Made by a program: the position numbers and the translations under genes. The notes under the pieces are model-generated. The model did no database searches. It saw only the letters and a program-made list of their open reading frames with translations, and was not told the DNA's origin. This document shows positions 8,350 through 17,308 of a DNA stretch of 64,000 nucleotides, in pieces (positions within the stretch are counted from its first letter, which is position 1; each line of letters starts with the position of its first letter). Location of the stretch: assembly GCF_918698085.1 (NCBI RefSeq), contig NZ_CAKKLP010000018.1:19850-83849 (forward strand), given 5' to 3'. The stretch is from Chryseobacterium sp. Bi04. Lineage in GTDB: Bacteria; Bacteroidota; Bacteroidia; Flavobacteriales; Weeksellaceae.

Positions 8350-8433
8350 TTCCTTTAAATGTTAAGAAACAGGAGTTTATTTGTTAAAATTCGGTTAAAG
8401 TGGCCTTTAAAATGAGGTTCTCTTCTAAGAAGA

Positions 8434-9441
8434 TTAGACATTGAAATCTTTTTTAGGATTAAAAAGAAAAATTAAAAGGAAAAATAAGATGGATACTCCC
8501 AGAAAATACTGATAGTAATGGTTGGCATTCTGTGACTTCACTATGGTTTCGGATCCTGAAGATTTTTTATTGACGGCATCAATAATTCTGTTTGGCGCTT
8601 CATTGATGTTATTTCCGTCTATATAACTTCCTCCGGTAGATTCAGCCATCTTTTTTAGGGCGTCTGTCTGTCTTTTTGAAATGACAGTTCCTCCGTTCAC
8701 ATCTGTTTTATATCCCATTAACTGCCCATAAACATATTCAGGAACCGGCGCTCCCTCGTCGGTTCCAACGCCTACAGAAGTAATACTTATCCCCTCTTTA
8801 TTGGCTAACCTAATGGCAGCATTGTCATTCCCTTCATTATCTTCACCATCACTGAGCAATATAACCTTTCTGGAGCCTTTGCTTACATTTTTAAACTTAT
8901 CTACAGCAGCCTGCATTCCGTTCAAAAAATCGGTTCCCTGGATCTGCATGGAGTTGGTTTCAATTCCGCTGATATAGGTTTCGGCAGAATTATAATCTGT
9001 AGTCAGAGGCATGATAGACATAGCCTGTCCCGCAAAAATCACAATACCAACTTTGTCATTTTTCATCTTCTGCATAGTACCCAGCATCAGATTTTTAGCT
9101 TCAGCAAGACGGCTTGGGTCTATATCTTCGGCATTCATTGAATTCGAAACATCAAGCATAAAAATCACATTGTTCAATTTCTGGCTGCTTTTCACTTCCT
9201 CTGAGCCATTAAGAAGATCAATGATTGAAAATATCAAAAATAGAGTTCCTAATAAATATAAGGCAGGAAAAATTTTTATAAATCCCGATTGTTTTTCAAA
9301 TAAATGATCATGAAACTGGCTGTCTGCAAAAATTTCTCTCTTTTTATTTTTCCATCTCAAAAAACGGATCAAAAAGATAGCTAACAGCGGCAGAAGCAAC
9401 AGCAAAAATAAATACCAATAATTTCCTAAAGACCAACTCAT
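8434..9441 (-). CDS. batB: VWA domain protein BatB
   Basis: A 335-residue membrane protein. Two N-terminal helices (about 7-28 and 57-76) are followed by a von Willebrand factor A domain with the metal-ion site DVSNS (97-101), the TD of MPLTTDYNSAETY and the late DGEDNEGND. One more helix lies near the C-terminus (about 310-328). MIDAS-type VWA proteins bind partner proteins through Mg2+. The start ATG overlaps the batA stop by one base (TGATG), so the two are translated together. It acts with BatA, the DUF58 protein and the MoxR ATPase. Confidence 0.9.
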   Translation of the reverse strand: MSWSLGNYWYLFLLLLLPLLAIFLIRFLRWKNKKREIFADSQFHDHLFEKQSGFIKIFPALYLLGTLFLIFSIIDLLNGSEEVKSSQKLNNVIFMLDVSNSMNAEDIDPSRLAEAKNLMLGTMQKMKNDKVGIVIFAGQAMSIMPLTTDYNSAETYISGIETNSMQIQGTDFLNGMQAAVDKFKNVSKGSRKVILLSDGEDNEGNDNAAIRLANKEGISITSVGVGTDEGAPVPEYVYGQLMGYKTDVNGGTVISKRQTDALKKMAESTGGSYIDGNNINEAPNRIIDAVNKKSSGSETIVKSQNANHYYQYFLGVSILFFLLIFLFNPKKDFNV

Positions 9442-10433
9442 CAGCTTAAAATTTTATAAAACACCCATCTCAACAATGCATCCAATACCAGCATTCCCAA
9501 CGCAATCCACAGAAAGATCTTAAAATATTCTTCGTAATTGTAGAGCTTGGAAACCTTTACATCAGATTTCTCCAATTGATTGATCTCATCATATACTTCT
9601 TCAAGACTGCTGTTTGACGTAGCCCTGAAATATTTCCCTCCTGTATTCTGAGCTACTTCTCTCAAAGTATTTTCATCAATGGCAACTTCCGTCTCAGTAA
9701 ATACAAGATCCCCAAAGATATCCTGCGATGTAGGCATCAGTGCATATCCATTGGTCCCGATTCCTATGGAATACACCTTTATATGGTTACTTTTAGCCAG
9801 TTCGGCAGCAATCTGTGGCGGAATAGCATTCTGAATATTACTGACCCCATCTGTCATCAGGATAATTACTTTACTTTTCGCTTTGCTTTTAATCAAATGG
9901 TTGACGGCTACAGAAAGACCTTCGCCAATAGCCGTTCCCGGCTCCAGCCCTGCTGAATTAAGATTTTTAATCTCATCAATGACAACCTGATGATCTGAAG
10001 TGACAGGTACTTTTGTAAAAGCCTCTGCAGCGTAAGCTACAACTCCTATCCGGTCATTGGGACGTTTCTGAACAAATTTTACGGCAATATCCTTCAGTGC
10101 TGTAATACGGTCCGGGCTTAAATCCTTCGCCAGCATACTGAGAGAAACATCTATAGACAGCATAATATCTACTCCTTTTGTATCATCTCTATCCTGGGAG
10201 ACCGTAAAGGTTCTGGGTCTCGCCATAGCAATAATCAGTGCAGCAAGAATGATGTACTTCGATATTTTCAAGACAAAAAGAACAGCCTGAATACCACCGC
10301 TGGAATCCATATTTTTAACGGTAGGGACTTTTATCCCTTTCCTTTTCTGTCTTCCGGCATCTTTAATAAAAAGAGGAATAAACAGTAGAAAAAGCAATAA
10401 GAACCACGGACTGTAAAACTCAAAATTAAACAT
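9441..10433 (-). CDS. batA: VWA domain protein BatA
   Basis: A 330-residue membrane protein similar in plan to its downstream neighbour: N-terminal helices (about 9-23 and 56-71), a VWA domain with MIDAS motif DVSLS (95-99) and MTDGVSN, and a C-terminal helix near 308-325. It begins eight bases inside the end of the upstream gene and ends in a one-base stop/start overlap with batB. The whole cluster is therefore transcribed and translated as a unit. Role in envelope-stress tolerance is inferred from Bacteroides aerotolerance genetics. Confidence 0.9.
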   Translation of the reverse strand: MFNFEFYSPWFLLLFLLFIPLFIKDAGRQKRKGIKVPTVKNMDSSGGIQAVLFVLKISKYIILAALIIAMARPRTFTVSQDRDDTKGVDIMLSIDVSLSMLAKDLSPDRITALKDIAVKFVQKRPNDRIGVVAYAAEAFTKVPVTSDHQVVIDEIKNLNSAGLEPGTAIGEGLSVAVNHLIKSKAKSKVIILMTDGVSNIQNAIPPQIAAELAKSNHIKVYSIGIGTNGYALMPTSQDIFGDLVFTETEVAIDENTLREVAQNTGGKYFRATSNSSLEEVYDEINQLEKSDVKVSKLYNYEEYFKIFLWIALGMLVLDALLRWVFYKILS

Positions 10434-11322
10434 CCTTTCTTAAGTTTTCAAATTCTAAATCTTTCGATGATCTTTTTACAAAATCCCTGATATTGGCAAA
10501 ATCATTTTCCATGGTTTCTTTATCAGGAAAGGTTTTCGCAAATTTCACAAGGTCTCCCCTTAAGAAAACATCTTCTATTATCTTTTCGTTATCCTGAGAA
10601 ATGGTATTGTTCTTTTTTATGACCTCAATAAGGTCATCGGTAAGAAGTACCTCTGCAGGAAGGTGATACTGTTTGGCTATAAAGGTTCTGGAAATATCGA
10701 TCAGTTCTACGTAGAATGAACGGAAATTACCTCCTTCAATATATTTCTTCTTTTTAAGAGAATCCAGTTCTTTTAATGTTTGGTTGGTAGCTACAGCCGG
10801 TGAACTCTTGGATTTTCTTCCCCATTTTACAATCATGATAATAGCCACAATCAAAGCAATAGCTGCTAAAGCTGCCAGAATATAGAATTTATAGAGCTCC
10901 CAATAATCTTTTGCATCAAGTTTAACTTCTTTATTCTTCATGATATCATTAATCTGATCAGCTTTTTGAGCGGTATTAATGACATCGATCTCATAAGGAA
11001 TAGTTTTCAGTATTTTATCACCCACTTTAAATTCCAGCTCAGGAATCGTAAATTTCCCTTCTTCAAAAACAGCAAACTCTATTTTCCTCTCATATAAATT
11101 GGCATTTTGTCCGATACTGTCTTTTGTTTCTTCAAAATGAAAAGGCAGCAACTCATTTTTGGCTGCAGAGATCACCTGCTGGTCGTGAATATTGTCAATT
11201 TTAATAACAAAATGATTGACTTCACCTAACGCAATAGTTTTCTTCTCTATATTGGAAGACAATATCTGTGAAAAAGTATTGACACAGATAAAAAAAGATA
11301 ATATTAATAGTATTTTTTTCAA
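10426..11322 (-). CDS. BatD-like/DUF4381-type membrane protein
   Basis: A 298-residue protein with a signal peptide (MKKILLILSFFICVNTFS). A short beta-rich periplasmic domain (about 20-125) resembles the first BatD domain. One membrane helix spans about 148-168, and a cytoplasmic helical domain (about 185-298) carries features of DUF4381. Such proteins sit between DUF58 and batA in many Bacteroidota operons. The role is unknown; it probably anchors the DUF58/MoxR parts to the membrane VWA proteins. Confidence 0.75.
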   Translation of the reverse strand: MKKILLILSFFICVNTFSQILSSNIEKKTIALGEVNHFVIKIDNIHDQQVISAAKNELLPFHFEETKDSIGQNANLYERKIEFAVFEEGKFTIPELEFKVGDKILKTIPYEIDVINTAQKADQINDIMKNKEVKLDAKDYWELYKFYILAALAAIALIVAIIMIVKWGRKSKSSPAVATNQTLKELDSLKKKKYIEGGNFRSFYVELIDISRTFIAKQYHLPAEVLLTDDLIEVIKKNNTISQDNEKIIEDVFLRGDLVKFAKTFPDKETMENDFANIRDFVKRSSKDLEFENLRKDV

Positions 11323-11389
11323 TTTTCAAATAATAAATTCAGGCTGGTGCCTAGTGTTTTATTTCTAATTCTATCTATCGGTTACCGTA

Positions 11390-12253
11390 CTATTTTTTCT
11401 GGAAATAGCTATACAGTAATTTTGAATAATCTGAACCTGTATTGATATTCATAAAGCTGGCCGAGCTGTTAGAAAAATCCTCTTCCAGGGCTCTTAACTT
11501 CTGTTTTTGAGCTTCCGCAAAAGTATATCGCCATCTGGCGCTGGAAGTATTGGCCCATATTTGTTTTTCTGTTTCTACATCATGTAACAGTGTATATCCT
11601 ACATCAGGAATTTCATTATCCTTTTCATCATAGATCCTCATTCCCAGCAGCTGATGTTTTTTTGAGGCTACTCTCAGCATTTTAGAATCATATTCATCCT
11701 CAAAATCTGAAAACAAGAATACCAGAGATTTTCTTTTAAAAATTCCCATCATATATTCCAGTGCTTTGTCTATTTTAGACTCAGCAGCAACATAATCGGC
11801 CGTCAGGATATTGCTGATAATAGAAAGAATATGTTTTCTCCCCTTCTGTGGTGGAATTACTTTATATACTTTGTCAGCAAACAGGATCAGTCCCACTTTA
11901 TCGTTATTTCCTGCAGCTGAAAACCCTAAGCTGGCTGCGATTTCGGCAACATATTCCCTTTTCAGCTGAGTCTTTGTTCCATAATCCATTGAAGCGGAAA
12001 TATCTACGAGAATCATCATCGTAAGCTCTCTTTCCTCCTCCATTACTTTTACAAACGGTTCACGGAAACGTGCTGTTTTATTCCAGTCGATTCTTCTTAT
12101 TTCATCTCCAAACTGATAGGGACGGACTTCCGAAAAAGTCATCCCCTGCCCTTTAAAGGCACTGTGATATTGCCCCATCAAAGCAGCCTCCGTCTTTTTT
12201 CTGGTACGGATTTCTATCTGCTTTACTTTTTTTACAATATCTTTTATCTGCAT
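11390..12253 (-). CDS. DUF58 domain protein (VWA-like)
   Basis: A 287-residue cytoplasmic protein with the DUF58 signature VRPYQFGDEIRRIDWNKTAR (residues 43-62). A VWA-like fold follows, with the metal site DISAS (84-88) and LFLFSDFED. DUF58 proteins partner MoxR-type AAA ATPases. It follows the acetyltransferase gene by 75 nt and precedes the BatD-like gene by 67 nt, in the same direction. No membrane segments are seen. Confidence 0.9.
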   Translation of the reverse strand: MQIKDIVKKVKQIEIRTRKKTEAALMGQYHSAFKGQGMTFSEVRPYQFGDEIRRIDWNKTARFREPFVKVMEEERELTMMILVDISASMDYGTKTQLKREYVAEIAASLGFSAAGNNDKVGLILFADKVYKVIPPQKGRKHILSIISNILTADYVAAESKIDKALEYMMGIFKRKSLVFLFSDFEDEYDSKMLRVASKKHQLLGMRIYDEKDNEIPDVGYTLLHDVETEKQIWANTSSARWRYTFAEAQKQKLRALEEDFSNSSASFMNINTGSDYSKLLYSYFQKK

Positions 12254-12328
12254 ACGCTGATGTAAGGTTTAATAATTTACAGGGATTTGTATAGCATATT
12301 TACACTATTCTTTTCCCATTTTTATCTT

Positions 12329-12787
12329 CTAATCTTTCAATTCAATGGACACATTCAGCCATTCATCATCAAATTTCGGACTGTATTTTTTGTAGAAATT
12401 GATGGCTGGCTCATTCCAGCTTAGGACCTGGAATACCATTCCGCTGTAATCATTTAATTTTCCATGTTCCAGTGTTGCATCAAATAATTTTTTCCCAATC
12501 TGTATTCCTCTCATTCTTTCGGTTACTACCAAATCTTCAAGATACAGCCTCCTTCCTTTCCAGGTTGAATATCTGTCGTAATACAACGAAATTCCTACAA
12601 TTTTACCGTTCATTTCAGCGACAAAGGCACCCCAGACCGGAGACGGTCCAAAGCCATCTTCAGTAAACTGATCAAGCGTTACCGTTACTTCATGTAGTGC
12701 TTTTTCGTATTCTGCCAGTTCCTTAATTAAGTCAAGCATTGAAGCACAATCTTCCTGAACGGCTTTTCTGATTACAACATCACTCAT
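12329..12787 (-). CDS. GNAT family N-acetyltransferase
   Basis: A 152-residue single GNAT domain. Residues about 65-115 hold the core: GISLYYDRYSTWKGRRLYLEDLVVTERMRGIQIGKKLF, in which RMRGIQIG is the acetyl-CoA pyrophosphate loop (Q/R-x-x-G-x-G/A). The form resembles spermidine/diamine acetyltransferase-like proteins (SSAT group). Its ATG overlaps the moxR stop by one base (TAATG), so it is translationally coupled to moxR although unrelated to the Bat complex by function. The substrate is unknown. Confidence 0.85.
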   Translation of the reverse strand: MSDVVIRKAVQEDCASMLDLIKELAEYEKALHEVTVTLDQFTEDGFGPSPVWGAFVAEMNGKIVGISLYYDRYSTWKGRRLYLEDLVVTERMRGIQIGKKLFDATLEHGKLNDYSGMVFQVLSWNEPAINFYKKYSPKFDDEWLNVSIELKD

Positions 12788-13791
12788 TATGGCGCCTGGA
12801 TTTTTGCTAAAATTCTGTTGATGATCTCTTCTGTTGAAATTTCTTCTGCCTCCGCTTCAAAAGTTAAGCCCATTCTGTGTCTCAGCACATCTTTGGCCAA
12901 TGCTTTTACATCTTCAGGAATAACAAAAGCCCTTCCTTTTAAGAACGCATAAGCTCTTGAAGCAATCGCAAGGTTAATAGATGCTCTTGGAGAAGCTCCG
13001 AAGCTGATATAATTTTTAAGTTCGGAAAGTCCGTAATTTTCCGGATATCGGGTTGCAAACACCATATCCAGGATATATTTTTCAATTTTCTCATCCAGAT
13101 AAATCTGGTTGATCAATTCTTTGGCATCTACGATATCCTGAAGAGAAATGACCGGATTCACAGTAGGCTGATGTGAAGTGGAAACCATTCTCATTACTTT
13201 TCTTTCATCTTCAAAAGATGGATAATCTATGGTACACTTCAGCATAAAACGGTCACTCTGTGCTTCCGGCAACAGGTAAGTTCCTTCCTGATCAATAGGG
13301 TTTTGAGTAGCCAGTACTAAAAACGGCTTGGGAAGCTTCATTGTTTCATCACCAATAGTTACCTGTTTTTCCTGCATCACTTCCAGCAGGGCAGACTGTA
13401 CTTTGGCCGGCGCACGGTTGATCTCATCCGCTAGTACAAAATTAGCGAATACAGGACCTTTTTTTATAGAAAAATCATTGTCTTTGATATTAAAGATCAT
13501 TGTTCCCACCACATCTGCGGGAAGCAGATCGGGTGTAAACTGAATCCTTGAGAATTCGCCATGAACAGCATCCGCCAATGTTTTTATCGCTAAAGTTTTG
13601 GCCAGTCCCGGAACTCCTTCAAGAAGCACGTGACCATTTCCCAAAAGCCCTACCAAAAGGCGGTCTATCATGTATTCCTGCCCAATAATAACTTTGTTGA
13701 TTTCCTGTCTCAGAAGAGAAAATAAATAGTTTTTTTCTTTTACTTTTTCCGTCAACTGACGGATATCTTCTGCTTGAAATGTATCTGACAT
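12787..13791 (-). CDS. MoxR family AAA ATPase
   Basis: An ATPase of about 334 residues. Walker A is GVPGLAKT (59-66), Walker B lies in FVLADEINRAP, and the sensor region LATQNPIDQEGTYLLPEAQSDRF is typical of MoxR. MoxR ATPases act as chaperones with VWA partners, here the DUF58, BatA and BatB proteins. The ATG at 13791 (MSDTFQAED) is preferred; an in-frame start 45 nt upstream would add a poorly conserved tail. It is the first gene of the eight-gene minus-strand operon. No TAnnTTTG box is obvious upstream. Confidence 0.9.
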   Translation of the reverse strand: MSDTFQAEDIRQLTEKVKEKNYLFSLLRQEINKVIIGQEYMIDRLLVGLLGNGHVLLEGVPGLAKTLAIKTLADAVHGEFSRIQFTPDLLPADVVGTMIFNIKDNDFSIKKGPVFANFVLADEINRAPAKVQSALLEVMQEKQVTIGDETMKLPKPFLVLATQNPIDQEGTYLLPEAQSDRFMLKCTIDYPSFEDERKVMRMVSTSHQPTVNPVISLQDIVDAKELINQIYLDEKIEKYILDMVFATRYPENYGLSELKNYISFGASPRASINLAIASRAYAFLKGRAFVIPEDVKALAKDVLRHRMGLTFEAEAEEISTEEIINRILAKIQAP

Positions 13792-14091
13792 AGCTTGATT
13801 TAAAATAGGTGGTAAATTTCTGATAAATACTTGCATTAATCAACACAATCAATGCCATTATTGAGTTAAAGTTTGTTAAATATTCCGGGATGGATAAGGG
13901 ATTCAGGGTAATACGAACTGAGTTTCTTACACATACTGCCGATTCACACGGAAGCTCCACCGGGTGTATCTTTGATTTTCCTACTAGGAATACAGCATTT
14001 TCACCAGCTTCCTATAAAAAATGTTGTAGCATTTTTACCACAACATTTTTATTATATTAAATTACAAATCTGCTACCAATTTCTCAGCATA
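13792..14091. other. Intergenic region upstream of the moxR/bat operon
   Basis: About 300 bases between two minus-strand genes. The right part holds a bidirectional hairpin terminator (14016-14050). The rest should contain the moxR promoter but shows no convincing -33/-7 pair. ORFs across it lack plausible starts or coding character. Confidence 0.5.
14016..14050 (-). terminator. Hairpin terminator after the FN3 protein gene
   Basis: Perfect 11-bp arms AAAAATGTTGT (14016-14026) and ACAACATTTTT (14040-14050). The A and T flanks make it usable on either strand. Confidence 0.75.
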
Positions 14092-15396
14092 TCAAAGCTT
14101 TGTGATGGTAATGGTAAACACATCTTCCGGCCTATCTTCCGCATCCTCGTAAGATCCCACATTGATATAATATTCTGTTCCTGCGCTGGTAGTAATGGTA
14201 ATAGTTTCCGAACTACCGCCACCGCCGTTATCTTTTGTACCCACACAAGCCAGGCTGTTACACGATCCTTTATATACTCCTATTTTGGGATCGAAAGAAA
14301 TGGTTGCAGGAGCCACTTTAATGGTAAATTGGCCGCCGTCTCCCATAAATTTGAACCACAGTCCATCATTCATTCCATCATTCGGGCATGCCATTACAAA
14401 TCCGGCATTATTGGTAGAGGACATTCCATCACTCTGTGTATAGGAATAAGGAAAAGCAGATGCCAGCAAAGCTCCGGAACAGGCATCATTTACCGGTATT
14501 GGAGGAATGGTTTTAAAAACATTATCTGTACAGCCGGAAGATTCACCATTGGCCGAAACAGCTGTTACTTTTAAATAATAACTGGTATCTCTCGTAAGAA
14601 CAATTGATGGTGAAAGATTAAAGTTAGCAGCAGTCACAACCTGCTGGTTAATAATATCTGTACCTCCGGGACTCGTCCCTAAGGAAACTTTGTAAGACGT
14701 AGCTCCAATCACCGGCTGCCAGCTAACAGTAGGAGATAAAGAAATAAACTGAGCATTGTTTGCAGGATAAAGTATAAAAGGACAAGCAGGAGTAGACTTA
14801 GCCGTCAGCCCGGCAATTGTTATTGCTGATTTATAATCCGCTCTTATTCCACCGGGTGGAGATGCAGGATCAATAACTGCCTGGTCTCCTTTGTAATAAA
14901 GGGTAGAATTTGGAATATATGGATACACACGGAAAACTTCATCAAAATTATTAATATCAATGCTTGGCGCATTTTCTCTTGCTGCCACCACTAAATTATC
15001 TGTATTATTATAGGCAAATGGTACAGTAAAGACCACCTCCACTTTATCATTATTCTTTGTTACCATACCTGCAAATACCTGAGTAAGTTGTGAGGAGGGA
15101 ATCCAGTCTGCGCCGGAAGCAAATGCCGTTTTCTGGGTATGCCCAAGATAAACCGTCCAATTCGAAGAGTCAGAAATACCGGCAGACGGATCCACATAGA
15201 ATGTAACTCCTGTAATAGTTCCTGCAGCAGTCGCATTCAATTCCTGTTTAGGATAAATCTGCTGCACATAAGAATAGGAAAAAAAACTGCTGACAGGCGC
15301 TGTGCCCACATTGATGCTTCCGATATTTAAATTGATCTGAGCTTTAAAAATCAAGACTGTCAATAATAAAAATAAAAGTAAATTTTTCTTCATCAT
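14092..15396 (-). CDS. Secreted protein with fibronectin type III-like domain
   Basis: A protein of about 434 residues with a signal peptide (MKKNLLLFLLLTVLIFKAQ). An N-terminal beta domain (about 20-190) is followed by a fibronectin type III-like module around 200-290 (SPTVSWQPVIGATSYKVSLGTS) and a C-terminal beta-sandwich resembling pre-peptidase-type domains (NDACSGALL to the end). It ends in TITITKL and lacks a T9SS sorting domain, unlike the neighbouring PNGase-like genes. The start is one of two adjacent ATGs (15396 or 15393). The function is unknown; it is probably extracellular or surface-bound. Confidence 0.65.
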   Translation of the reverse strand: MMKKNLLLFLLLTVLIFKAQINLNIGSINVGTAPVSSFFSYSYVQQIYPKQELNATAAGTITGVTFYVDPSAGISDSSNWTVYLGHTQKTAFASGADWIPSSQLTQVFAGMVTKNNDKVEVVFTVPFAYNNTDNLVVAARENAPSIDINNFDEVFRVYPYIPNSTLYYKGDQAVIDPASPPGGIRADYKSAITIAGLTAKSTPACPFILYPANNAQFISLSPTVSWQPVIGATSYKVSLGTSPGGTDIINQQVVTAANFNLSPSIVLTRDTSYYLKVTAVSANGESSGCTDNVFKTIPPIPVNDACSGALLASAFPYSYTQSDGMSSTNNAGFVMACPNDGMNDGLWFKFMGDGGQFTIKVAPATISFDPKIGVYKGSCNSLACVGTKDNGGGGSSETITITTSAGTEYYINVGSYEDAEDRPEDVFTITITKL

Positions 15397-15596
15397 TAAT
15401 AAAATTACCATTGAATACGATGCTAATTTAATAATAAAATTTCAACATTAATGATAAATATAATTATTTAATAAAATTCATTTACACCTTTCATTGAAAA
15501 CACCTTTTATCACTTATTTTTTACACTATTAACAACAAAAAGCTATTTAATTTAAAAATCGATCTAACCAAATGTATTTTTAAGTACATATTTTAA

Positions 15597-15604
15597 TACA
15601 TTTG
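15597..15604 (+). promoter_or_regulatory. -7 box of the first PNGase F-like gene
   Basis: TACATTTG, an exact TAnnTTTG match, 17 nt before the ATG. No -33 TTG at the right distance. Confidence 0.45.
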
Positions 15605-15621
15605 TAACAAATACCAATCAC

Positions 15622-16959
15622 ATGTATAAAAAGCTATTTTTTGTCAGTCTTTTGTTTGCAAGTTTTTTTAAATCACAAACCACTACAGTAACCAATGTGA
15701 TTTCTCAGGCAGTGTTTTATGACGGCTACGCCGCTACAGTATCCGCTCCTGTTCCCAACGGGTTGATCAGACTGAATAATGCCAGATATACAAGAAAGCT
15801 TACAGATGCCGAAATGGACTCTTTTAAAGCAAAGATTGCGATGAGAGTCTCCATAGGCGCATTATGTGATAACTATGACCGTCTGGGTGAGGTCTTTTTA
15901 GCATTAGTACCCAAAAACCAAGCTACTTACACGATAAACGATGCTAATGTAAAAAGGATTGAAGCAGGGAGATACATCACCCCTTTTATGAATAAAAACC
16001 GCTCCCCTCTGGAAGTTCCCTACACTTACGATGTAAGCAATCTGTACAGTATATTTCATGACGCCACCCTACGCAGCACCTATGATATATACATGGAACT
16101 GGATGTTTTTGGTGTGCCTTATGCAGCAAACAATGAGGTTCCGGGATGCTCCGGCAGGAATGATGTATTTACAGGAACTCTTACTTTCTTTTCAACCGAT
16201 ACAGGGGCTACTGCGACGGATTACAACACCATTGCTCCTATCCTGAGCTATAACAGACTTAATAATTACAACAGTACAGATACTGCCGGTGAAACGGTTA
16301 GAATTGTAAATTTTAACTTACCTGATCCGGTTACCAACGCCCGTTTCTTTGTGATCTCTACCCCACATGGTGCCAACAGCGGCGGTGAAGAATATATAAG
16401 AAGACAAAATTACACCTATGTAGACGATGTACAGGTACTCACCTATACCCCCGGAGGAATTTCGTGTGAACCCTACAGAGTATACAACACTCAAGGTAAC
16501 GGAATCTATGGTGCTACTCCAAAAACACTTGCAGAATGGACTTCCTGGAATAACTGGTGTCCGGGCAACGCCGTTCCTATACGTGGATTCAGCTTAGCTA
16601 ATATGACCGCAGGAAATCACACCCTTAAACATACCATCCCTACGGCTGTTTTCAATCAGCAGCAGGGAGATGTATACCTGTCTGTTTATATGCAGGGTAA
16701 GAGCAATGCTACGTTAAACGTTAAGGACATTAAAACAATAGATGTCAGTATATACCCCAATCCCACTTCTGATTTTGTAACCATCAAATCAGAGACTGCT
16801 GTCGCTTCTATCTCAGTCTTCAGTATAGAAGGAAGAAAATTATCTGAAACGTACCGGGAAAACAAGGTAGATCTTTCCGGCTATAGCACAGGAGTTTACT
16901 TTTTGAATATTGTACTGAAAAACGGAACATCTTTTAAACACAAGATTATCAAGAAATAG
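15622..16959 (+). CDS. Secreted PNGase F-like glycoamidase with T9SS sorting domain
   Basis: A 445-residue protein: signal peptide (1-19), a two-lobe PNGase F-like region (about 25-360) and a type A T9SS C-terminal domain (about 373-445, IYPNPTSDFVTIKS to KHKIIKK). PNGase F cleaves N-glycans from asparagine. By hand alignment its catalytic D60, E118 and E206 correspond here to D86 (CDNYDR), E159 (YMELDVFG) and E257 (GEEYIRR). C282 and C313 match the second-domain disulfide, but cysteines next to the E206 position are absent. It should be exported and released or anchored through T9SS. A near-identical paralogue follows. Identification is from motif memory, so activity is inferred. Confidence 0.75.
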   Translation: MYKKLFFVSLLFASFFKSQTTTVTNVISQAVFYDGYAATVSAPVPNGLIRLNNARYTRKLTDAEMDSFKAKIAMRVSIGALCDNYDRLGEVFLALVPKNQATYTINDANVKRIEAGRYITPFMNKNRSPLEVPYTYDVSNLYSIFHDATLRSTYDIYMELDVFGVPYAANNEVPGCSGRNDVFTGTLTFFSTDTGATATDYNTIAPILSYNRLNNYNSTDTAGETVRIVNFNLPDPVTNARFFVISTPHGANSGGEEYIRRQNYTYVDDVQVLTYTPGGISCEPYRVYNTQGNGIYGATPKTLAEWTSWNNWCPGNAVPIRGFSLANMTAGNHTLKHTIPTAVFNQQQGDVYLSVYMQGKSNATLNVKDIKTIDVSIYPNPTSDFVTIKSETAVASISVFSIEGRKLSETYRENKVDLSGYSTGVYFLNIVLKNGTSFKHKIIKK

Positions 16960-17308
16960 AGAAAATTAAAATATTCTTTCAAATTGCAGAGATCTGAACA
17001 ACCCGAACTCCTGCTGAATGTTTTTCAGCAGGAGTTCGGGTTTAAAAATTGATTCCCTTTACGATCAATAATATGACACGCAAATCATCCCTTTTTCTTT
17101 TGCAAACCTCCTATTCTTATCAAAACCCAACGTAAAGAAAATATTAAATCATATGAAACCATCCGGTTAATACTTTTGATAAAAATACATAATATTGATT
17201 TAATTTTTAAATAATTAATAAAAAATAAGCACATTTAACACATAAATAATCAATAAAAAGTAAAAATAAATACATATTTTATTATATTTACATTAAATAT
17301 CAATGATT
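16960..17308. other. Intergenic region between the PNGase-like paralogues
   Basis: Holds the strong terminator of the first gene (17000-17043), then about 240 bases of very AT-rich DNA. A degenerate -7 box, TATATTTA (17284-17291), lies just before the second gene. No other structure is seen. Confidence 0.5.
17000..17043 (+). terminator. Strong terminator after PNGase-like gene 1
   Basis: A perfect 19-bp stem (17000-17018 with 17024-17042) closes a 5-nt loop, followed by TTTAAAAA. One of the strongest hairpins in the window. Confidence 0.85.

Noticed and set aside
13619..14574. Open reading frames on both strands around 13.6-14.6 kb
   Set aside because: They lie across the moxR 5' end, the intergenic gap and the antisense of the FN3 protein. 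Composition and starts are not gene-like.
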